A stretch of DNA of 64,000 nucleotides from Streptomyces sp. NBC_00459 (GCF_036013955.1 NZ_CP107903.1:682001-746000), one strand, 5' to 3'. Counted from the first letter of the stretch, positions 42,245 to 50,688 are shown. Made by a program: numbers and translations. Notes: generated by a model not told the origin, from the letters alone.

Positions 42245-42345
42245 ACGTCCAACTGCTCGGTGAACGGGCGCCCGTGGCTGACTCCCGGGAGTGCGAGTGC
42301 GCTGTGGCGGGCGGTGTCCTGAAGCTTCGTGCCGCTGACTGACAT
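42185..42345 (-). pseudogene. Truncated MmcQ/YjbR-family protein gene
   Basis: ATG 42345 opens MSVSGTKLQDTARHSALALP, then VSHGRPFTEQLDVYKVAGKVFLIVTDDPDELIV, the N-terminal half of a YjbR-like protein. About 54 residues in, similarity stops where it meets the 3' end of the NmrA gene. It starts 9 bp after the intact YjbR-like gene upstream, so it was the second member of a tandem pair. Confidence 0.65.
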
Positions 42346-42353
42346 GCCGGAGG

Positions 42354-42743
42354 TCAGGCGCGGCGGCCGTAGGTGTGCGGGTCGACGGGCTGCTGGGACC
42401 TGGCGAGCCCGTCGACGACAAGCCGGTAGGAGTCGGTCACGAGCTCCTTCACCAGCGCCTCGTCGATCGTGTTTCCGCCCTCCAGCGTGATCCAGTGCTT
42501 CTTGTTCATGTGATAGCCAGGAGAGATCTCCACGTGCTCGTGTCGCAGGGCGGCCGCCTCCTCGGGTGCCGACTTGAGAATCACCATGGGCTCCCCGGTC
42601 ACCTGCGTCATGAGCATGAAGACCTTGCCGCGCACCTTGTACACCTCCCACTCGGGGCCGAACGGGTGCTCCAGCCCGGCTCCGGGGAGTTCCTCGGCGT
42701 GGTCGGCCGCCGTCTTCTGCAGCGCCTCTCCGTCCATGGTCAT
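42354..42743 (-). CDS. MmcQ/YjbR-family protein
   Basis: A 129-residue protein with the CyaY-like YjbR fold: LPGAGLEHPFGPEWEVYKVRGKVFMLMTQ, VILKSAPEEAAALRHEHVEISPGYHMNKKHWITLE and DSYRLVVDGLAR. The central H-M-N-K-x-H-W-I-T segment is the family hallmark. Often called DNA-binding, but its function is not established. ATG 42743 follows AAGGG; the frame further upstream to 42968 is not family-like. Confidence 0.87.
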   Translation of the reverse strand: MTMDGEALQKTAADHAEELPGAGLEHPFGPEWEVYKVRGKVFMLMTQVTGEPMVILKSAPEEAAALRHEHVEISPGYHMNKKHWITLEGGNTIDEALVKELVTDSYRLVVDGLARSQQPVDPHTYGRRA

Positions 42744-43173
42744 CAACCCTTCATCGATCCGGACGCCCCGACCGGCGGAACAGGGCGCGAGGTGCCGCTT
42801 CCGGCATGAACAGCGGTACGGGCAACGTGGCCGCGTCGTGAGCACGCGGGAGAGCCGGTGCAGGGACATGGTCGCCGCGCACTCGTCCGGCATCCGTGCA
42901 CCATCCTCACCCTGGAAACGGCAAGGCTGCCGGTGGACTGCGGACACATGATGGTCGACAGGTGACACTCACCATCGCGGTCAGAACCAGGTTTCTCCGC
43001 CCCCTTCGTCGCGGGGCCCGACTCCACCGCACGACGAAGGGGAGGAGTCAGTCCCGCCGTGCGGCTTCCAGCCCCGGCCGGTGCGCCGTACAGCCTGGAA
43101 ATGACCACCGTCGAGGACTTCCGCGCCGACCACGACGACCATGCCGACCTGCGCGCCCGAGCACCGAATTTAC
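42744..43173. other. Intergenic stretch upstream of divergent genes
   Basis: No convincing gene. A short frame at 43091 (MTTVEDFRADHDDHADLRARAPNLL) may be the start of a lost gene but has no supporting homology. The right part carries the palindromes listed next. Confidence 0.5.
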
Positions 43174-43205
43174 TTGATGCATCACCTTTACATATGATAC
43201 GTCAA
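43174..43205. promoter_or_regulatory. Two TTGA-N4-TCAA-type sites
   Basis: TTGATGCATCAC (43174-43185) and ATGATACGTCAA (43194-43205) are 20 bp apart in an AT-rich patch 134-165 bp upstream of the oxidoreductase at 43339. They belong to the same palindrome family as 40395 and 41224. Confidence 0.6.
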
Positions 43206-43300
43206 CCAAGTGCCAATGACATCCAGGCAAGATGCGCAGATCTCGAGCCCCAGCAGATACTTGGCTAGCCACACATTCCCTGTTACGTTGATTATGTGTC

Positions 43301-43322
43301 CAGCCACCTAAATGGGTGGCTG
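43301..43322 (+). promoter_or_regulatory. 8-bp inverted repeat just upstream of the oxidoreductase start
   Basis: Arms CAGCCACC and GGTGGCTG flank TAAATG, 16 bp before ATG 43339. It could be a second repressor operator (for example for the downstream MarR protein) or a leader hairpin masking the ribosome site. Confidence 0.5.
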
Positions 43323-43338
43323 CACGAGAGGAGTCGTC

Positions 43339-44244
43339 ATGAAGGCCATCCTGTTCGACCGTTTCGGAGGCACGGAAGTGCTGCGCGAGGCGGACGTCGA
43401 GGTCCCGCAGCCCGGTCCCGGGCAGATCCGCGTCCGCGTCAGGGCGGCCGGACTGAACGCGCTGGACGGCAAGATCCGCTCCGGGGCAATGGAGGCCAAG
43501 TTCCCCACGCCTCTGCCCGCCATCCCCGGCGGCGAGCTCGCCGGTGTGGTGGACGCCCTGGGTGAGGGCGTACGGGATGTACAGGTGGGCGATGAGGTGC
43601 TGGGCTGGTCGGACACCGGCTCGTACGCCGAGTACGCGCTGGCAACCACCGTGGCCCCCAAGCCCGCCGGCCTCGACTGGCAGCACGCCGCCGCGCTGCC
43701 GACTGCGGGCGCGACGGCCGAGCGGGTACTGGACCTGCTCGGTGTCACCGCCGGGGAGACCGTGCTGATGCACGGCGCGGCCGGAGCGGTCGGAACCCTG
43801 GCGGTCCAGCTCGCCACGGCCCGCGGGGCGCGTGTCATCGGCACCGCCGGCCCCGCCAACCAGGAATACCTCACCGCGCTCGGCGCCACCGCTACCCTCT
43901 ACGGCGAGGGCCTGGTCGAGCGGGTCCGGGCGCTCGCACCCGAGGGCGTGGACGCGGTGTTCGACCTGGCCGGGAAGGGAGCCCTGGAGGACTCCATCGC
44001 CCTGCGCGGTGGCACCGAGCGCATCGTCACCATCGCCGACTTCAGCGCGTACCAGCTCGGCATCACCTTCTCCAGCGCTCCCCGGGAACGCTCCGCCGCC
44101 GGCCTGGCCGCGCTGGCCCAGGACGCCGCGACCGGCAAGGTCGTCACCACCGTCACCGCCTACCCGCTCGACCAGGCCGCCACGGCCCAGCAGGTCAGCG
44201 ACGCCGGGCATGTCCGGGGAAAGCTCGTCCTCACCGTCGACTGA
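43339..44244 (+). CDS. NADP-dependent quinone-oxidoreductase-type MDR enzyme
   Basis: A 301-residue zinc-free medium-chain reductase. FDRFGGTEVLREADVEVPQPGPGQIRVRV begins the GroES-like domain, IPGGELAGVVDALG follows, and the NADP site is VLMHGAAGAVGTLAVQLATARGARVIGT. The Zn-binding Cys set of alcohol dehydrogenases is absent, as in QOR-type quinone reductases. ATG 43339 has GAGAGGAG upstream. Probable role is NADPH-dependent reduction of quinones or enones. Confidence 0.9.
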   Translation: MKAILFDRFGGTEVLREADVEVPQPGPGQIRVRVRAAGLNALDGKIRSGAMEAKFPTPLPAIPGGELAGVVDALGEGVRDVQVGDEVLGWSDTGSYAEYALATTVAPKPAGLDWQHAAALPTAGATAERVLDLLGVTAGETVLMHGAAGAVGTLAVQLATARGARVIGTAGPANQEYLTALGATATLYGEGLVERVRALAPEGVDAVFDLAGKGALEDSIALRGGTERIVTIADFSAYQLGITFSSAPRERSAAGLAALAQDAATGKVVTTVTAYPLDQAATAQQVSDAGHVRGKLVLTVD

Positions 44245-44530
44245 TCACGACCGCCACACCTTCCGCCACGCTCTCCCGCTTTCCCGATCACCACTCGGCC
44301 GGTCACAGCATCGAAGGCCCCCTCGTGCTGAACTCCCTGTGGACATCGGCCATCGTCGGTGACGTCTCGGTCCCGCACCGCCTCCGCATCCTCTATGCGG
44401 GCTACGGCGCCCCGCTGGGGAACTGTGCGCGTGGGCCCGACCATGCGGCCCTAGCCGGGTCGGCACCAACCTGCCCACCCGCGCCTGAGGACATCGGTCA
44501 CGGCACGGCCGACCTCTGGGGGACCGAACC

Positions 44531-45019
44531 ATGAACGACCTCACACCCGACACCCCCACCACAGCCGGCGAAGGGCCGATGAGCTACGCGATCTTCCAGC
44601 TCGCCCGCGCCCACCGGGCCCGCGCCGCCGCCATGCTCCGCGAGATGGACCTGCATCTTGGACAGGAACTGCTGCTGATGCACCTCCTCGACCGGGACGG
44701 CCAGACCCAGTCCGAACTCCTCGAAAGCGTCGGCCTCGACCACTCCACCGTCTCCAAGTCCCTGCGCCGCATGCAGGACGCCGGCCTGCTCCTCCGCGAA
44801 CCGGCCCAACACGACCGACGCGTCATGGTCGTCCACCTCACCGACAAGGGCCGCGCCATGCGCGAACCCCTCGCAGCCATGTGGCGAACCCTGGAAGAGA
44901 CCTCCGCCCGCAACCTGACGGCCCAACAGGCGCAGTCCTTCGTCCGCACCGCCCACGCCATCGCCGACGCGATCAACAGTCACACCCTTCCGCAAGAAGA
45001 GTCCAAGCAACTTCCCTGA
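44531..45019 (+). CDS. MarR-family transcriptional regulator
   Basis: A 162-residue winged-helix regulator. The DNA-binding part is LLMHLLDRDGQTQSELLESVGLDHSTVSKSLRRMQDAGLLLREPAQHDRRVMVVHLTDKG, with the wing DRR. It has no Cys in the dimerisation region that would suggest thiol sensing. It lies between two oxidoreductase genes on the same strand with 286 bp of plain spacer before it, so it may form a unit with the NmrA gene that follows at 45288. Confidence 0.9.
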   Translation: MNDLTPDTPTTAGEGPMSYAIFQLARAHRARAAAMLREMDLHLGQELLLMHLLDRDGQTQSELLESVGLDHSTVSKSLRRMQDAGLLLREPAQHDRRVMVVHLTDKGRAMREPLAAMWRTLEETSARNLTAQQAQSFVRTAHAIADAINSHTLPQEESKQLP

Positions 45020-45117
45020 TCACAGCCCGTGTTGGCGCGCCTTGCAGGACAGATGGCTGGACCTGCGGAACTTGTTCGGGGCAAGGGCAACCCCTTGGCC
45101 GGCGGTGACCCGCACAA

Positions 45118-45190
45118 GCGGACCCACCCGCCCACGGGCCCGCCCGCCCTCGTGATCCGGACCCACCCCACCCCCGTGGTCCGGACCCAC
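45118..45190 (+). repeat. Short CGGACCCAC repeats in the MarR-NmrA spacer
   Basis: CGGACCCAC occurs at about 45118, 45158 and 45182; the last two belong to 24-bp units beginning CGTGATCCGG and CGTGGTCCGG. Meaning is unclear; they may be operator copies. Confidence 0.4.
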
Positions 45191-45287
45191 AGCACCCGCA
45201 TCCGCGACCACCTCTCCCCTCCCCACCCCTCCCCCGCCCGCTCATCTCTCTCCCTCCACTACTGACCTGATGGAAAGCGAGACCCCC

Positions 45288-46196
45288 ATGACCACCACCC
45301 TCCCCGTCCTCGTCGTCGGAGCGACCGGCTCCCTCGGCGGCAAGGTCGTCGACGAACTGCTCAAACGCGGCAAGAACGTCCGCGCCCTGGTCCGGCCGAC
45401 CACCGACGCGAGCAAGCTGGAAAGCAAGGGTGTCGAGATCTCCCGCGGCGACATGCTCGACCTCGACTCGCTCATCGCCGCCATGACCGGCGCCGACGCC
45501 GTCATCACCACCGCCGCCGGCTACACCCGCGGCGGCAAGAACGCGCACGACATCGACACCGTCGGCAACGCCAATCTCGCCGAGGCAGCCCACCGCACCG
45601 GCATCCGGCGGTTCGTCCTGACCAGCATTCTCACCAGCGACCGGACGCCTCAAGTCCCGCACTTCTGGCACAAGAAGCTCGCCGAGGACAAGCTCGAACA
45701 GCTCGGCGTCCCGTTCGTCGCACTGCGTCCGGGGGCCTTCCTCGACCAGATCGCGACCATGGCGGGCGATCCGATCGACAAGGGCCGCCTGATCTGGATG
45801 GCCAAGCCCACCGTCCCGCTGACCTTCGTCCACACCTCCGACCTCGCGGCATACCTGGCGGCCGCCGTCGACGCCGAGACCGACAACGGCGAGCGCATCG
45901 ACATCGGCTGGGACCGTCCGATCAGCATGCGCGAGATGGCCGACCTGATGGGCCACCGGGCCGGAAAGAAGATCAAGGTGCAGGCCGTCCCTTCGACGGT
46001 CACCCGTGCCGCAGGAGCCGTCGTCGGCCGCTTCTTGCCCCTGGTCAAGGACATGGCCGCGATGTTCGGCTGGTTCGACACGGGCCGCTACGTCGCCGAC
46101 ACCCGCCGCCAGGAGGAAGTGTTCGGCCCCGCCCCCACGGCCGAAGACGCCATCGTCCAGTACACCGACGAGCTCACCAGGACACAGCACCGGTGA
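45288..46196 (+). CDS. NmrA-family NAD(P)H-binding protein
   Basis: A 302-residue atypical SDR. The nucleotide site is LPVLVVGATGSLGGKVVDELLKRG, followed by RALVRPTTDASKLESKG, FVLTSILTSD, HFWHKKLAEDKLEQLGVPFVALRPGAFLDQ and FVHTSDLAAYLAAAV. The C-terminal part has a hydrophobic stretch (FLPLVKDMAAMFGWF). The enzyme is probably a reductase or redox-sensing regulator rather than a sugar epimerase. ATG 45288 follows GAAAG; it is downstream of the MarR gene. Confidence 0.87.
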   Translation: MTTTLPVLVVGATGSLGGKVVDELLKRGKNVRALVRPTTDASKLESKGVEISRGDMLDLDSLIAAMTGADAVITTAAGYTRGGKNAHDIDTVGNANLAEAAHRTGIRRFVLTSILTSDRTPQVPHFWHKKLAEDKLEQLGVPFVALRPGAFLDQIATMAGDPIDKGRLIWMAKPTVPLTFVHTSDLAAYLAAAVDAETDNGERIDIGWDRPISMREMADLMGHRAGKKIKVQAVPSTVTRAAGAVVGRFLPLVKDMAAMFGWFDTGRYVADTRRQEEVFGPAPTAEDAIVQYTDELTRTQHR

Positions 46197-46346
46197 CGGG
46201 CCGCGCCCTGGTCCCGCTGCCCGGGCGCGGGGCCCATCGATGTTGGGCATCACCGGCCCAGCACCCGCCCGTCCGGAAGGGCCCCGGCTTCGAGGCCCAG
46301 GACGGTCAGGTCGCCTTTGCTGCCAGGGAGTACTGCGATCGGCCGA

Positions 46347-46814
46347 TCAGGCGGGTTCCTCGTCCAGCTTCGCCACCACTCGGTCGGAGATATCGGCCAG
46401 AGTCCGCAGCTCCGCCGGGGTGACATGGTCCAGGAACAGCTCCCGTACCGCTTCCACATGCAGCGGAGCCGCCGCCTCGATCGCCACCCGCCCGGCATCC
46501 GTGATCACCACGAACGCTCCCCGCGCGTCCTCGGCGCACTCCTCGCGGATCACCAGCCCTCGTCCTGCCATCCGAGCGATGTGGTGGGACATACGACTCT
46601 TCTCCCACTCGAGTGCCCGGGCCAGATCCTGGTAACGCTGCCGACCGTCCGGCACATCCGTCAGACTGACCAGCACGCCGAAATCCGCGGCCGAGAGCTT
46701 CGACTCGCTCTGCAGCATGCGCGACAGGCGACCCCCCAGCCGCTCATGCAACCGAACAAAACTCCGCCAGGCGTGCTGCTCCTCCGCCGTCAACCACCGA
46801 ACCTCTTCATCCAT
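46347..46814 (-). CDS. MarR-family transcriptional regulator
   Basis: A 155-residue regulator: AEEQHAWRSFVRLHERLGGRLSRML, the HTH segment FGVLVSLTDVPDGRQRYQDLARALEWEKSRMSHHIARMAGRGLVIREECAEDARGAFVVITDAG and the C-terminal dimer helices. The site TTGACGGATCAC lies 20 bp upstream of its own start, matching the palindromes in front of the oxidoreductase genes, so it is the best candidate for the protein that reads them. Confidence 0.9.
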   Translation of the reverse strand: MDEEVRWLTAEEQHAWRSFVRLHERLGGRLSRMLQSESKLSAADFGVLVSLTDVPDGRQRYQDLARALEWEKSRMSHHIARMAGRGLVIREECAEDARGAFVVITDAGRVAIEAAAPLHVEAVRELFLDHVTPAELRTLADISDRVVAKLDEEPA

Positions 46815-46833
46815 ACCAGCGAGTGTAAAGCAG

Positions 46834-46845
46834 TTGACGGATCAC
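46834..46845. promoter_or_regulatory. TTGA-N4-TCA site upstream of the MarR gene
   Basis: TTGACGGATCAC, the seventh member of the family, 20 bp upstream of the start at 46814; it suggests autoregulation. Confidence 0.55.
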
Positions 46846-47114
46846 CCAGATACCCGAAGGGCAACCCATCGGCCAGGCCGTGACGTCCTCCCGCCGTCAG
46901 GCGTACTGCGGCGTCCACCGCGCTGGGGTCCCCATCGGCTCGGCGGCCGTTCGCTACAGATCGTCCGCCCATCAGGCATACAGACCCCGGACCCTTGAGG
47001 ACAAGGCCGAAGTCGTCCGCACCCTGTGCGTCAAGGTCGACCTCATGGATGCGGCCGACGCACACCGGCCCGTCATCGACGGTACGTAGAAGGCGCGATC
47101 GCGTCCTGACCTGG
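46846..47114. other. Stretch with no confident gene
   Basis: A 69-codon frame (46880-47089, plus) ends DKAEVVRTLCVKVDLMDAAD, faintly like the C-terminus of a large serine recombinase, but too short to call. Confidence 0.35.
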
Positions 47115-47250
47115 CGAAGCCATCAAGCTGACCCCCGCGTTCTTCGTCTCGCTCAAGGACGACTCGACAGTGACGCTCACCTTCCATTTCTGGAGCGGTG
47201 TCATGTGACGTACCAGGTCACCAAGTCCGGGAACTCGGTGACCTGGTACG
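47115..47250 (+). pseudogene. C-terminal X2/CBM-like remnant of a secreted glycoside hydrolase
   Basis: One frame reads AIKLTPAFFVSLKDDSTVTL then TFHFWSGV before a stop; the next frame continues VTYQVTKSGNSVT. Joined by a frameshift these match the carbohydrate-binding Ig-like X2 module found at the C-terminus of Streptomyces hydrolases. Nothing of the catalytic domain remains. Confidence 0.55.
47209..47250 (-). terminator. 14-bp hairpin downstream of the arabinanase-like gene
   Basis: Arms CGTACCAGGTCACC and GGTGACCTGGTACG with a 14-nt loop, 33 bp beyond the stop at 47283, form a probable terminator for the leftward gene. It is built out of the X2-like remnant. Confidence 0.6.
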
Positions 47251-47282
47251 ACCGTCTGACACGTCCTTCTGCGGACGGTCGC

Positions 47283-49346
47283 TCAGTTGATGCGGACGAT
47301 CTTCCAGAGTTGGTCGTCGATGTTCAGGTCGTTCCACTGCACGACCGCCGCACCGTTACTGGTGGAGGACTGGGCGACGGCGGCGTTGAAGCCGCTGCCC
47401 ACGTTCTTGAGTTTGTAATAGCCGTTGCCCGCGTCGGTGAGGGTCCACTTCTGCGAGTTCGCGGCGGACGGCGTGTTCTGGACGACAGCGGCTCCGGCGG
47501 TGGTGGAGCCGTTACGGATGTCCAGGTTCAGGTTGCTGTTGGCGTTCCTGACGGTCCAGGCTCCGCCGCCGGCGGACTGGAAGGTGAAGAGCTGGCAGAA
47601 ACAGGCCGAGTTCTGCCACTGCTGGGTGGCCGTGTTGGTGGCGGTCGAGCCCTGCGGGATGTCCAGGTACCTCCCGCTGTTCTTGTTGACGAGGACGTAC
47701 TGTCCGGTGCCGAGCGGTGGCAGAGCGGTCTGGGTGACGTTCCAGCGCTGGCAGGCGCAGCTGGTGCCGCTCCACTGACCTGCGGCGGTGCCGGTAGCGG
47801 TGGAGGCGTTCGGGATCTCCAGGTACTTGCCGGTCACACGGTTGGTGATGCTGTACCCGCCGACCGGGTTCGGGGCGACGGCCCACTCGTGGTCGAGGGT
47901 GCCGTTGTCGTCCCACTGGAGGATCTTGGCGCCGTCGGCGGTGGACTGGTTCTCCACGCCGAGGACCTTGCCGCTGGCGGCGTTGAAGATCTTGAAGTAG
48001 CCGGAGCTCTGCTGGACGAAGCGCCACTGCTGGTCGGTGGCGTTGTCGGCGTTCTGCTGGGTGGCGTTCGTGCCGTTGATCGTGGAGCCGCCCGCGATGC
48101 TCAGCATGAGGTTGCTGCCCGCGTTCGACACGGTGTAGGTGGCTCCGTCCGAGATGCCGCCGCCCAGGTCGATGGTGCTGTAGGTGACGGGGTTGGAGAG
48201 GTTGCTGCCTCCGTTGCCTCCACTGAGCACGAGCAGGCTGTGGCCGTCGGACAGTGGCACCATGCCGCGGCTGTAGCCGTTTGCGACGTTGGAGGTGATA
48301 CGCGTCCAGGTGTTCGCAGCGCCGTTCTGGGTGTTGAGGAACAGGTCACTGGTGCTGTAGGCGCCGACGACAAGCGTGCCGTTCGGACCGCCGGTGGGCA
48401 GCCACGTGATGTACGGGGTACTGGTGGGGACCACACCGTCCGTCGACCGCAGGGGAATGCCCGTGACGGAGTCGAACGCCTCCGGGTCGGCGGAGATCTT
48501 GTAGTACACGGCGAAGTTGCCCGAGGGGGAACCGCCGTACTCGTACGTCATGACGTAGTTGCCGTTGGGCAGCTTCGCGACGGTGGCCATACCTGGCCGC
48601 TGGCTGAAGGTGGGCATCGCCACGTCGTCCACGACCGGACCCCAGGTGCTGAGGTCCGTGGTGACCTGGTGCACGAGCTTCTGGCCGTGGTCGGGGTCGC
48701 GCTGGTCGGAGTAGTAGACGATCAGCTTGCCGTTGGCGTAGAGGAAGAAGGGCTCCCATACGGGGGTGTTGCCGTTGCCGTTCTGGTCGTAGGCCGGGCC
48801 GCCGGTGGCGATGTTGCTGACGAACGTCCAGGTCTGTCCGCGGTCGGTGCTGGCGTAGACATCGATCTTGATGGCGGAGCGGTCGGCGGGGACCGAGGCA
48901 CCGGCGGCCAGGATGGTGCCCGCCGGGAAGCCGCCCACCGCGGTGGGCAGTTCGAACAGCTCGGGCTGCCAGCGCATGCCCCAGCCGTTCTGGGTGTCGG
49001 CGACCTCGGAGATCTTCGACCAGGAGTTGCCGTTGTCCGTGCTGCGGTAGATCGGGAGGACCGGCGTGCCGGTGGTGTACTGCTCGAACGTCGCGAGGAT
49101 GGTGCCGTTGGCGGAGCCGTTGTGCTGCATACGCATCGCCCGCGGGTAGAGCGACCCGGGTGAGGGGGCGCCCGACGGCGGGGTGTACATCGTCTGCGAG
49201 GGCCGGGCCAGGGCGTCCGCCCGGCCGACAGGCAGGGTCATGGTCATCACCGCGACGAGCAGGACGAACGCCAGGGACAGGAAGGAGACAGGTGGACGGG
49301 AACGCGGAGCGGCGCCGGGTCTGGCGCCTGTCTGCGCAGGGGACAT
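47283..49346 (-). CDS. Secreted BNR/Asp-box beta-propeller glycosidase (GH93 exo-arabinanase- or sialidase-like) with ricin-type modules
   Basis: A 687-residue secreted protein. A signal-type helix (FLSLAFVLLVAVMTMTLPVG) covers residues about 23-42. The six-bladed propeller (about 50-395) has RPSQTMYTPPSG, LYPRAMRM, Asp-boxes STDNGNSW and STDRGQTW, and WQPELFELPTAVGG; the opening resembles GH93 exo-arabinanases as I recall them, but NCBI-style annotation would also allow sialidase. Two or more ricin-B-type beta-trefoil segments (about 400-687) show QQW, HEW, QRW and QLW/QKW repeats. Arabinan or a related pectic side chain is the likely target given GH43 elsewhere in the window (inference). 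Confidence 0.82.
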   Translation of the reverse strand: MSPAQTGARPGAAPRSRPPVSFLSLAFVLLVAVMTMTLPVGRADALARPSQTMYTPPSGAPSPGSLYPRAMRMQHNGSANGTILATFEQYTTGTPVLPIYRSTDNGNSWSKISEVADTQNGWGMRWQPELFELPTAVGGFPAGTILAAGASVPADRSAIKIDVYASTDRGQTWTFVSNIATGGPAYDQNGNGNTPVWEPFFLYANGKLIVYYSDQRDPDHGQKLVHQVTTDLSTWGPVVDDVAMPTFSQRPGMATVAKLPNGNYVMTYEYGGSPSGNFAVYYKISADPEAFDSVTGIPLRSTDGVVPTSTPYITWLPTGGPNGTLVVGAYSTSDLFLNTQNGAANTWTRITSNVANGYSRGMVPLSDGHSLLVLSGGNGGSNLSNPVTYSTIDLGGGISDGATYTVSNAGSNLMLSIAGGSTINGTNATQQNADNATDQQWRFVQQSSGYFKIFNAASGKVLGVENQSTADGAKILQWDDNGTLDHEWAVAPNPVGGYSITNRVTGKYLEIPNASTATGTAAGQWSGTSCACQRWNVTQTALPPLGTGQYVLVNKNSGRYLDIPQGSTATNTATQQWQNSACFCQLFTFQSAGGGAWTVRNANSNLNLDIRNGSTTAGAAVVQNTPSAANSQKWTLTDAGNGYYKLKNVGSGFNAAVAQSSTSNGAAVVQWNDLNIDDQLWKIVRIN

Positions 49347-49576
49347 TGCGGCTCCCAGGGGAAGGTGTGTTTCGGTGTCCGCCGGCTCGGAACGGCCCAG
49401 AGTGACGCGGCGGGGTTCGATGGGCGCGTCGCCCGCGGGACAAGGCGACGCTGCCGGGCGCGACTCGCGAGCGCGGGGGCGCGGCGCGACAGGCGCGGCC
49501 TGGCGGAGGTGGAGCGCTCCGGCGTGTGGGTGCGCCGGAGCAGTGACACCAGGAGGTGGGTCAGTGAGGAGATGGG

Positions 49577-50614
49577 TCAGTGGGAGGGTGGAGGCGCGGT
49601 CGACCCGCGGACGATCAGTTCGACGGGTGGGTCGTTCGCCGGCGGCAGGTCGGCGTCGGGGTTCTCCATGGCGTGGAGGAGAAGCCTGATCCCCTCCCTC
49701 GACGCGGCCTCGAACGGCTGACGGACAGTGGTCAGAGGCGGGGTGACGTAGGCGAAGACCGGGTTTCCGTCGAAACCGACGATGCTGATGTCCTCCGGCA
49801 CCCGACGACCGCTTTCCCGCAGGCCGTGGATCAGTCCGATGGCCATCTCGTCGCCTGCGGCGAACACCGCGGTCACTAAACGGTCCGAGGCCAGCTCCAG
49901 GCCGGCGGCGTACCCGGAGGCCGCCGACCAGTCGCCGTTGAGCACGGGGGGTTCATGCGCGCCCCGGGCCGCCAGCGCCGCCCGCCACCCCTCGATGCGG
50001 TCCGTGGTGGCGTACCACCGCCGCGGACCGGCGAGGTGGTGGACGGTCGCATGCCCCAAGTCCAGGAGGTGATCGGTGGCCGCGCGCGCCAGCTGATGGG
50101 CGCCCACGCCGACGCTCAAAGTCCGGGCGGCACTGAAGGCGGGTGGAGCTCCGAGGAAAAGAACCGGCACGTCGACGCCGAGCGGGACTTCACCTTCGAC
50201 GATGGGTTCGGAGACGACGATCCCGTCCACGCCCTGCTCCAGGAGTGACTCCAGCGCGGCGGCGATGCTTCGTGGGTTGCCGTCCGGGGTGTTGAGCACG
50301 CGAAGCGCGTATCCGGCGTCCCGTACGGCTTGTTCGATGCCCACGAGCAGGGAGGCGGTTCCATACCCGGCCGTTCCCAGAGCGACCACACCGATGGAGC
50401 GGGTACGGCCGGAGGCCAGTGCCCGGGCGGCGTGGTTGAGCCGGTAGCCGAGTTCCTCGGCGGCCGCCAGGACGCGGCGGCGGGATTCCTCGGACACGTA
50501 CGGCTCGTTGTTGAGGACCCGGGAGACCGTCTTGCGTGAGACGCCGGCCAGCCTGGCCACGTCCTCACTGCGCGGCGCGGAGGAGCCGACACCGCGCTCC
50601 AGCCCTGATGTCAT
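49577..50614 (-). CDS. LacI-family transcriptional regulator
   Basis: A 345-residue repressor. HTH EDVARLAGVSRKTVSRVLNNEPYVSEESRRRV is at about residues 17-48, with hinge NHAARALASGRTRSIG. The effector domain contains GIEQAVRDAGY, GVDGIVVSEPIVEG, AVFAAGDEMAIGLIHGL and VGFDGNPVFAYVTPPLTTVRQPF. ATG 50614 follows GGGAGA. It is divergent from the importer and beta-galactosidase operon; the tandem palindrome at 50664 is its probable operator. Confidence 0.92.
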   Translation of the reverse strand: MTSGLERGVGSSAPRSEDVARLAGVSRKTVSRVLNNEPYVSEESRRRVLAAAEELGYRLNHAARALASGRTRSIGVVALGTAGYGTASLLVGIEQAVRDAGYALRVLNTPDGNPRSIAAALESLLEQGVDGIVVSEPIVEGEVPLGVDVPVLFLGAPPAFSAARTLSVGVGAHQLARAATDHLLDLGHATVHHLAGPRRWYATTDRIEGWRAALAARGAHEPPVLNGDWSAASGYAAGLELASDRLVTAVFAAGDEMAIGLIHGLRESGRRVPEDISIVGFDGNPVFAYVTPPLTTVRQPFEAASREGIRLLLHAMENPDADLPPANDPPVELIVRGSTAPPPSH

Positions 50615-50663
50615 GACGTCTCCCCATGGCCGTGTGTTCTTCATCGAACGAGGTCATTTACAT

Positions 50664-50688
50664 GACCGCGCGGTCTGACCGCGCGGTC
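50664..50688. promoter_or_regulatory. Tandem 12-bp palindromes, probable LacI operator
   Basis: GACCGCGCGGTC occurs twice (50664-50675 and 50677-50688) at 13-bp spacing, each a perfect palindrome with central CG typical of LacI targets, 50 bp upstream of the regulator start. The arrangement suggests strong cooperative binding and autoregulation. Confidence 0.7.

Noticed and set aside
46880..47089. Serine recombinase C-terminus and hence a mobile element
   Set aside because: The similarity is limited to about a dozen residues; no catalytic domain, att site or other mobility gene was found.
46995..49163. A 722-codon plus-strand frame
   Set aside because: It is antisense to the secreted propeller protein. 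Only its short start region (VTYQVTKSGNSVT) is meaningful, as part of the X2 remnant.
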